Assembly (NCBI GenBank): GCA_025927665.1
Contig: JAICKZ010000230.1
Coordinates: 1 to 5,207 of the forward strand
From: Steroidobacteraceae bacterium
Lineage (GTDB): Bacteria; Pseudomonadota; Gammaproteobacteria; Steroidobacterales; Steroidobacteraceae
Direction: 5' to 3'
Length of the DNA: 5,207 nucleotides
Shown: positions 1-5,207 of the stretch, piece after piece
Position numbering within the stretch: position 1 is the stretch's first letter
Layout: each line of letters starts with the position of its first letter
Translations under genes and position numbers: made by a program
Notes under the pieces: model-generated
The model's database searches: none
The model's input: the letters and a program-made list of their open reading frames with translations, nothing else
Told to the model about the DNA's origin: nothing

Positions 1-1
1 C

Positions 2-2341
2 AAGGACATGGTTCAGAATGAAAAAGAACTGGAGGCGCTGATCCGTGTTGGAAACGCCAACGACAATGTGAGACGCCTTATTGTTGGCAACGAAGTGCTG
101 ACGATGAATTATTTCGATGAAGCGCAACTGGCAAAGTATCTGGATCGCATACGCGCGCAGACGCACAAGCCCGTCAGTACCGCAGAAACCTGGAATGAAT
201 GGGTTGCCCATCCTGATCTTGCCGATCATGTTGATTTCATCATGGCGCACATGCTGCCTTATTGGGAAGGTGTGCGAGTGGATCAGGCGGTTGATCACGT
301 GGTTAAACGCATGGAGTTATTGCAACGAGCATTTCCGAACAAGCAGATTGTCATTGGCGAAGTCGGCTGGCCCTCTGCTGGACGCACGCGTGGCGCAGCG
401 GAACCATCGGTTTCCAACGAAGCCATGTTCCTGCGGAGATTTCTGGCACGCGCCAAAGAAGAAGGCTATGTCTTCTACATCATGGAAGCTTATGACCAGC
501 CCTGGAAGAACGCGACGGGTGAACGCGGTGTGGGTGGTTCTTGGGGCGTGTACGATGAAAATCGTCAACCCAAATTTGAATTTACAGATCCCATTGTGCG
601 GGTACCCGAATGGCATACCTTGGCGGTGGTCTCTGTCGTGATCGCTGCGTTGTTGTTGAGCGTATTCTTTATCAACAGCCGCAACCTACGCAATCGTGGC
701 CGTAGTTTTCTTGCCATTGTTGTATATGGCATTGCCACCGTGACAGTATGGATTGTCTACGATTACTCACAACAATACTTGACTGTCACCACGGTAGTGG
801 TCGGTTTGTTGTTGATCTTGGGTATGCTCGGTGTGATTGCAGTGTTGCTTGCAGAGGCACATGAATGGGCCGAAGCACACTGGGTTACTGCGCATGGTCG
901 TGCCGACTCGTTGTCTCGCAAGGACAATCAAAGTTATTTTCCCAAAGTCTCGATTCATGTGCCTGCGTATAACGAACCGCCGGAAATGTTGAATGAAACA
1001 CTCGATGCGCTTGCACAAATTGATTATCCGAATTTTGAAGTGCTGGTAATTGACAACAACACCAAGGACGAGTCGGTATGGAAGCCAGTCGAAGCGCATT
1101 GCGCAATGTTGGGTGATCGCTTCAGGTTTTTTCATGTGAGTCCACTCGCAGGTTTCAAAGCCGGTGCCTTGAATTTCGCATTGCGTAACACCGCCAGCGA
1201 TGCAGAAATCATTGCCGTGATTGACAGCGATTACAAAGTCGATAGCAGTTGGCTGCGCGATATGGTTCCCTCATTTGCCGAACCCTTGATGGGCATCGTA
1301 CAAGCACCACAAGATTATCGCGATGAAAATGAAAATGCGTTTAAAGCGATGTGTTATGCAGAATACAAAGGTTTCTTTCATATCGGCATGATCACACGCA
1401 ACGAGCGCAATGCCATTATTCAGCATGGCACTATGACGATGATTCGTCGGACTGTGTTGGAAGAAGTCGGCGGCTGGGCAGAATGGTGTATTACTGAAGA
1501 TGCAGAGCTTGGATTAAAAATTTTTGAGAAAGGTTATCAAGCGCATTACTTACCGCGCAGTTATGGACGTGGCGTGATGCCAGATACGTTCATCGACTTC
1601 AAGAAACAACGTTTCCGTTGGGCGTATGGTGCCATGCAAATATTGCGCGCGCATATGAGCAGTTTGCTCTCCAAAAATCATGGCTTGACCAGTGGGCAAC
1701 GATATCACTTTCTTGCCGGATGGCTACCATGGGTGGCCGATGGATTCAACTTGCTGTTCACGGCGGGCGCCATTGGTTGGTCGATTGCGATGATGTTTGC
1801 GCCACGCGGCATTCAACCGCCGTTAATGTCTTTCTCGGTGTTACCACTCACCTTATTTGCATTCAAGTTGATGAAACTGATTCATTTGTACGTTACCCGT
1901 GTCGGTGCAAACATACGGCAAACCATCGCGGCGGCAATCGCAGGCTTGGCGTTGTCTCATACGATTGGTATCGCAGTGTTGAAGGGTTTGGTCACCAAGC
2001 ACGAACCTTTCTTTCGAACGCCTAAAATGGCCAAACCTCATGGGTTTATGGTAGCGATTACTTCCGCACGACAAGAAGCAGCGTTAATGTTGGCATTGTG
2101 GGCTTGTGCTGTCGGCATCATTGCCGTGATGCGTGCGACACCAGGTGTCGGCACCGGGCCTGATCTTTCATTGTGGATCATCGTATTGGCCATTCAATCG
2201 ACGCCGTATTTGGCCGCATTGTTAGTCTCGTTAATAAGTGCATTCAAGTTGCCAGCCAATTTGTTAGGTCGAAAGCGGCAGCTGTTCCGCCATGGTCATG
2301 TCAATGCAGTTGATGCGGGGAAAAAAGCGGTTTCGATATGA
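2..2341 (+). CDS. Bifunctional GH17-GT2 membrane beta-glucan synthase (NdvB-type), 5'-truncated by window edge
   Basis: This is a membrane enzyme that probably builds and remodels beta-1,3 (or mixed 1,3/1,6) glucan from a nucleotide-glucose donor. Residues are counted from the first in-window Met at base 8. The GH17 part spans about 1-195: the general acid is E29 in VGNEV and the nucleophile is E118 in GEVGWPS. Hydrophobic spans lie at about 203-222, 233-251 and 259-281. A GT2 domain follows at about 310-545, with HVPAYNE (317-323), D349, the DSD metal motif (406-408), TED (496-498) and QRFRW (534-538). Further hydrophobic segments lie at about 571-597, 605-620, 640-660, 690-708 and 720-743. 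A missing N-terminal anchor would place GH17 in the periplasm and GT2 in the cytoplasm, which fits the three spans between them. Codons at bases 2-7 are open, so the Met at 8 is probably internal. Related proteins are about 860-890 aa, so about 100 residues are missing. In known relatives the GH17 domain acts as a glucan transferase; here that is inference. Confidence 0.9.
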   Translation, partial: KDMVQNEKELEALIRVGNANDNVRRLIVGNEVLTMNYFDEAQLAKYLDRIRAQTHKPVSTAETWNEWVAHPDLADHVDFIMAHMLPYWEGVRVDQAVDHVVKRMELLQRAFPNKQIVIGEVGWPSAGRTRGAAEPSVSNEAMFLRRFLARAKEEGYVFYIMEAYDQPWKNATGERGVGGSWGVYDENRQPKFEFTDPIVRVPEWHTLAVVSVVIAALLLSVFFINSRNLRNRGRSFLAIVVYGIATVTVWIVYDYSQQYLTVTTVVVGLLLILGMLGVIAVLLAEAHEWAEAHWVTAHGRADSLSRKDNQSYFPKVSIHVPAYNEPPEMLNETLDALAQIDYPNFEVLVIDNNTKDESVWKPVEAHCAMLGDRFRFFHVSPLAGFKAGALNFALRNTASDAEIIAVIDSDYKVDSSWLRDMVPSFAEPLMGIVQAPQDYRDENENAFKAMCYAEYKGFFHIGMITRNERNAIIQHGTMTMIRRTVLEEVGGWAEWCITEDAELGLKIFEKGYQAHYLPRSYGRGVMPDTFIDFKKQRFRWAYGAMQILRAHMSSLLSKNHGLTSGQRYHFLAGWLPWVADGFNLLFTAGAIGWSIAMMFAPRGIQPPLMSFSVLPLTLFAFKLMKLIHLYVTRVGANIRQTIAAAIAGLALSHTIGIAVLKGLVTKHEPFFRTPKMAKPHGFMVAITSARQEAALMLALWACAVGIIAVMRATPGVGTGPDLSLWIIVLAIQSTPYLAALLVSLISAFKLPANLLGRKRQLFRHGHVNAVDAGKKAVSI
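2338..2341 (+). other. ATGA stop-start overlap linking the glucan synthase gene and the pseudouridine synthase gene
   Basis: The TGA stop of the upstream gene (2339-2341) overlaps the ATG start of the downstream gene (2338-2340). Four-base overlaps of this kind usually mark co-transcription and translational re-initiation. The nearest purine-rich stretch, GGGG followed by six A at 2317-2326, is too far from the ATG to be a good independent ribosome binding site. This supports coupling. Confidence 0.75.
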
Positions 2342-3255
2342 ACAATGTTGTAACGCGAAGCTCAAGAAACACTAGCAGCGCAAATACTGCTGGCGTACGT
2401 CTGCAAAAAGCGTTGGCCGATGCAGGCATCGCTGCACGCCGTGATTGCGAGCAATTGATTTTAAATGGCCGCATTCATGTGAACGGCAAGCAGATTACAC
2501 AGTTACCTTGTTTTGTTACCGCAAATGATGTGATCACCTTTGATGGCGTACCACAGCAATTAAACATTGCGAGTGATTCAGCAGACTCAGCTACATTGAC
2601 CGCGACGTCTTCGAATAACAAACGTACGTACTTGTTGGTCAACAAACCCAAAGGGATGATCACTACCACTAAAGATCCACAAGGTCGCGTCAACGTCCTG
2701 CAACTGGTGCCTCATGCGATCAGTGAACGTGAGCGCTTGTTTCCGGTGGGACGATTGGATGCCGACTCAACTGGACTGCTGCTGCTGACAAATGATGGTG
2801 ATATTGCATTTCAACTTACTCATCCAAAGTTTGGTGTGTTGAAAGAATATCGTGTGATCACCACGGGACTTGCCAGCGATGACCAAATTGCAAAATTAAA
2901 AAAAGGTATGTATCTGTTAACGCCGGATGCAAGCGGCCAAACTCGCGCCAAACGTGCCAGCATGGAATCGGTGCGCATTATCAAACGCTTTGTGGATCGT
3001 AATCGGGGCGATCGCACGGTATTGTCAATACAACTGCGTGAAGGACAGAATCGTGAGATTCGTCGTTTGCTGGCGCGGGTGGGATTAAAAGTGCGTGAAC
3101 TGGAGCGCATTGCAATTGGTCCATTGCGCGCTGCCGAATTAAAACCAGGTCAATGCAAGTTATTAGGTAAGCGCGACGTTGACCGGCTGCGCGCAGCTGT
3201 GCTTGCGACGCCGGTTAAAGCGGCAAAAAAAACACGTGTGCGTAACTCGAAGTAA
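2338..3255 (+). CDS. rluB: S4-domain rRNA pseudouridine synthase, RsuA/RluB family (likely 23S rRNA)
   Basis: This 305-aa enzyme isomerises a uridine in rRNA to pseudouridine. An S4 RNA-binding domain covers about residues 20-75, beginning VRLQKALADAG and including RIHVNGK. The catalytic domain starts at about 97 with TYLLVNKPKGM. It carries GRLDADSTGLLLLTNDG at 138-154, where D141 is the expected catalytic aspartate. Further family signatures are KEYRV (169-173) and LREGQNREIRRLL (233-245). Residues 75-96 form a Ser/Ala/Thr-rich linker between the domains, and the last 20 residues are a basic tail rich in Lys and Arg. The ATG at 2338 is chosen because it gives the ATGA overlap with the upstream stop; about 19 poorly conserved residues precede the S4 domain. 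The Shine-Dalgarno is poor (GGGGA about 16 bases upstream), so translation probably depends on the upstream gene. RluB, which modifies the U2605 region in E. coli, fits the length and S4 domain best. RsuA, RluE and RluF belong to the same family, so the exact target is not settled. Confidence 0.93.
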   Translation: MNNVVTRSSRNTSSANTAGVRLQKALADAGIAARRDCEQLILNGRIHVNGKQITQLPCFVTANDVITFDGVPQQLNIASDSADSATLTATSSNNKRTYLLVNKPKGMITTTKDPQGRVNVLQLVPHAISERERLFPVGRLDADSTGLLLLTNDGDIAFQLTHPKFGVLKEYRVITTGLASDDQIAKLKKGMYLLTPDASGQTRAKRASMESVRIIKRFVDRNRGDRTVLSIQLREGQNREIRRLLARVGLKVRELERIAIGPLRAAELKPGQCKLLGKRDVDRLRAAVLATPVKAAKKTRVRNSK

Positions 3256-3287
3256 GCATCGTGCATGGCGTGGACAAGTTATGAGTA

Positions 3288-3345
3288 AGAATGTTTGAAG
3301 CGCTGTAGCTATAGCCTTGTAAGCAATGCAAGACATTCTGTTTTT
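3288..3345 (+). terminator. Possible intrinsic terminator after the pseudouridine synthase gene
   Basis: The arms AGAATGT (3288-3294) and ACATTCT (3333-3339) are exact inverted complements. The stem extends inward by TTG/CAA (3295-3297 and 3329-3331) with one bulged base. The enclosed segment can form smaller hairpins: 3302-3306 with 3311-3315 around the loop AGCT, and CTTG/CAAG at 3316-3319 and 3329-3332. Directly after the outer stem comes G then TTTTT (3341-3345), as expected of a Rho-independent terminator on the plus strand. The weaknesses are an AT-rich outer stem and a large enclosed segment, so efficiency is doubtful. It begins 32 bases after the upstream stop codon. Confidence 0.4.
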
Positions 3346-3357
3346 AACGAATGTAAT
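3330..3357 (+). promoter_or_regulatory. Weak sigma70-like promoter candidate for hrpB
   Basis: AAGACA at 3330-3335 (4 of 6 bases matching TTGACA) and TGTAAT at 3352-3357 (5 of 6 matching TATAAT) are 16 bases apart. Transcription would start near 3364 and leave a leader of about 20 bases before the ATG at 3386. The -35 box lies inside the right arm of the hairpin described above. Matches of this quality occur by chance in AT-rich gaps, so this is only a suggestion. Confidence 0.22.
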
Positions 3358-3385
3358 TAAGCCTGACATACGATATCGCTTCTCT

Positions 3386-5207
3386 ATGACTCTTCCGATT
3401 CATGATGCTCTGCCTGAATTAGTACGCGCACTTCATGCAAATCAATCAGTGGTGTTGCAGGCACCTCCCGGCGCGGGCAAGTCAACAATTGTGCCTCTGG
3501 AGCTGATGAAAGCATCTGGATTTAAGGGAAAGATTTTAATGCTGGAGCCACGTCGTGTTGCGGCTCGCAGTGTGGCCATCCGCATGGCAACGCTGCTAAA
3601 TGAGCAAGTGGGCAAAACGGTGGGCTATCGCACCCGACTGGATACCAAGGTCAGCGTGCAAACAAAAATAGAGGTTGTCACCGAAGGCATACTTACTCGC
3701 ATGTTGCAACACGATGCAGCGCTGGAAGACATCGGTTTGGTTATCTTCGATGAATTCCATGAACGCAGTTTGCAAGCCGATCTTGGCTTGGCGCTGTGTC
3801 TCGATGTCCAAGACACCTTACGTGATGATTTGAAATTGTTAATTATGTCGGCGACGCTGGATGGTGCATCAATTGCAAAATTATTGGGCAATGCACCTGT
3901 GGTTACCTCAGAAGGTAAATCGTTTGCAGTAACAACTTATTATCGCGATGTAAATTCGCAGCGCGCTTTATGGCATAACCATGATATTGCACATGATGCC
4001 GCGAAAGCGACGTTACATGCATTGAATGAACATCATGGCGATGTGCTGGTGTTTTTACCGGGACAAAGTGAGATTCGTCGTGTACTAAAATTTTTAGATG
4101 AAGCCTCGTTACCCACAAACATCCATGTCTATCCCTTGTATGGTGAATTGTCTGCTGCTGAACAAGATCGTGCCATACAGCCAAGCATTGATGGTCAACG
4201 CAAGATTGTGTTGGCGACCAATATCGCCGAAACATCGCTCACTATTGATGGAATTTGTATTGTGATCGATTCGGGTGTTGAACGACGTTCACGGTTTGAT
4301 CCTAATTCCGGCATGAACAGTTTGGAAAGAGTGCGCATCTCGCGTGCTTCAGCGGACCAACGTCGTGGTCGTGCGGGCAGAACCCAGTCTGGCGTGTGTT
4401 ATCGCTTATGGCTTGAATCAGAACATCAAACATTGGCAGCACATACACCCGCAGAAATTCTCGAAGCCGATTTATTACCACTGGCATTAGAACTTGCAAA
4501 CTGGGGAATCAAGGATGCGACCACCTTACGTTGGCTTGATGCACCACCCATTGCAACATTGAATCAGGCAAACGACTTGCTTAAATGGTTGGGCGCAATT
4601 GATGATAAAGGCAGTATTACTGCACATGGGCGCGAGATGAATGTACTCGCAACACATCCGCGTCTTGCGCATATGCTGCTCAAGTCGCAATCACTTAATC
4701 TCACGCCGCTCGCTGCCGAATTGGCCGCATTGCTGACCGAACGCGATATTCTGCGTGCTCGTAGTAAGGAGCGTGACAACGATATGCGCAGTCGAATCGA
4801 AGCACTTCATGGCATCAGCATTCCCAATCACGATAGTGACATTGGAGCGAAACAACGCGTCTTGCGTAGTGCCGATCAGTTACTGCAACAATTACAAGTC
4901 AAGGTCGAACGCAGTCGACATGATCATTTGCATGATACGGGCAGATTGCTGACATTCGCTTATCCTGATCGCATCGCGCGTCGCACTCAAGATAATCGCT
5001 TTGTTCTGATGAATGGACGGGGTGCGATGCTTGATCATGCCGGTACCTTGGGCAATGCAGAATTCATTGCCATCGCCTCATTAGATGGCGCAGGACGCGA
5101 TGCACGGATCCAACTTGCCGCACCACTGCAGCTGGATGAATTGTTAAATGATTTTGCGCAGCAAATCAAAATATTGGAGCGTGTTGAATGGCACGAACGT
5201 GACGAAG
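3386..5207 (+). CDS. hrpB: ATP-dependent helicase HrpB, DExH box (3'-truncated by window edge)
   Basis: This is a superfamily 2 DEAH/RHA-type helicase that couples NTP hydrolysis to nucleic-acid unwinding or remodelling; its cellular role is poorly defined in most bacteria. The frame is open from the ATG to the right edge, giving 607 residues of a protein usually about 810-840 aa, so the C-terminal HrpB-specific region is largely missing. Motifs appear in order: I (Walker A) APPGAGKST 26-34 with K32; Ia EPRRVAAR 54-61; TEG 99-101; II DEFH 122-125 within DEFHERSLQAD; III SAT 155-157; IV LVFLPG 221-226; V ATNIAETSLTI 277-287; VI QRRGRAGR 325-332. The helicase-associated region follows. DEFH instead of DEAH is typical of HrpB. 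The ATG at 3386 is chosen because TLPIHDALPEL aligns with the usual HrpB N-terminus. An in-frame ATG at 3326, just after a TAA at 3320-3322, would add 20 residues. Neither start has a clear Shine-Dalgarno. No frameshift or internal stop is seen. Confidence 0.95.
   Translation, partial: MTLPIHDALPELVRALHANQSVVLQAPPGAGKSTIVPLELMKASGFKGKILMLEPRRVAARSVAIRMATLLNEQVGKTVGYRTRLDTKVSVQTKIEVVTEGILTRMLQHDAALEDIGLVIFDEFHERSLQADLGLALCLDVQDTLRDDLKLLIMSATLDGASIAKLLGNAPVVTSEGKSFAVTTYYRDVNSQRALWHNHDIAHDAAKATLHALNEHHGDVLVFLPGQSEIRRVLKFLDEASLPTNIHVYPLYGELSAAEQDRAIQPSIDGQRKIVLATNIAETSLTIDGICIVIDSGVERRSRFDPNSGMNSLERVRISRASADQRRGRAGRTQSGVCYRLWLESEHQTLAAHTPAEILEADLLPLALELANWGIKDATTLRWLDAPPIATLNQANDLLKWLGAIDDKGSITAHGREMNVLATHPRLAHMLLKSQSLNLTPLAAELAALLTERDILRARSKERDNDMRSRIEALHGISIPNHDSDIGAKQRVLRSADQLLQQLQVKVERSRHDHLHDTGRLLTFAYPDRIARRTQDNRFVLMNGRGAMLDHAGTLGNAEFIAIASLDGAGRDARIQLAAPLQLDELLNDFAQQIKILERVEWHERDE

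Noticed and set aside
117..641. 174-codon open frame on the plus strand in another frame inside the GH17 region
   Set aside because: It overlaps a clearly conserved GH17 coding region and its translation shows no recognisable domain. It is a shadow frame.
1618..2025. 135-codon plus-strand open frame inside the GT2 and membrane region
   Set aside because: It lies entirely within the well-supported glucan synthase coding sequence, has no ribosome binding site and resembles no family I know.
2898..2904. A AAA AAA heptamer in frame within the pseudouridine synthase gene (codons 188-189, Lys-Lys), a possible -1 slippery site
   Set aside because: The -1 frame runs only about 33 codons before a stop and would truncate the enzyme just before its conserved REGQNREIRRLL segment. 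Lys-Lys codons of this type are common in AT-leaning genes, and I see no obvious stimulatory structure.
3225..3232. Run of eight A near the 3' end of the pseudouridine synthase gene, a possible phase-variable tract
   Set aside because: It encodes part of a basic, poorly conserved tail. Length changes there would alter only the last few residues, so a switching role is unlikely.
3363..3368. CTGACA as a -35 box for hrpB
   Set aside because: It matches 5 of 6 bases of TTGACA, but a -10 box at normal spacing would fall on the start codon at 3386, where the sequence is a poor match.
3163..3369. Minus-strand 68-codon open frame spanning the rluB end and the intergenic gap
   Set aside because: Most of it is antisense to the pseudouridine synthase gene, and its Cys/Arg-rich translation matches no family I recognise. 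I see no promoter or ribosome binding site for it.
3596..4235. Several minus-strand open frames of 71-110 codons opposite hrpB
   Set aside because: They lie antisense to conserved helicase motifs I-IV. Their existence follows from the codon use of hrpB, and none has a domain signature or start signals.

Overview
This 5.2 kb window holds three consecutive plus-strand genes and almost nothing else. It looks like ordinary chromosomal sequence from a proteobacterium, probably gamma or beta. The reasons are a proteobacterial-type hrpB helicase, a GH17-GT2 fusion glucan synthase of the NdvB type, moderate base composition (judged by eye) and high coding density. I cannot name a genus from the sequence.

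Layout. (1) Bases 2-2341 are the 3' part of a large bifunctional membrane enzyme. It has a periplasmic GH17 beta-glucan-active domain, three membrane spans, a cytoplasmic GT2 glycosyltransferase domain and a C-terminal membrane bundle. The reading frame is open at the left edge, so the true start and an N-terminal membrane anchor lie outside the window. (2) Bases 2338-3255 encode a complete S4-domain pseudouridine synthase of the RsuA/RluB family. Its start codon overlaps the stop codon of gene 1 in an ATGA arrangement, so the two are probably co-transcribed and translationally coupled. (3) A 130-base gap follows. It contains a long imperfect inverted repeat ending in a T-run, a possible terminator, and a weak promoter-like pair. 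(4) Bases 3386-5207 encode the N-terminal 607 residues of HrpB, a DExH-box ATP-dependent helicase, which runs off the right edge.

The three products do not form an obvious pathway. The first makes or remodels beta-glucan in the envelope, the second modifies rRNA, and the third is an RNA-helicase-family protein of poorly defined role. No mobile element, CRISPR array, tRNA, rRNA or toxin-antitoxin pair is visible. I found no convincing new system. The points most worth a second look are the overlap between a glucan synthase and an rRNA-modification gene, the A-rich tract just before that overlap, and the structured gap before hrpB.
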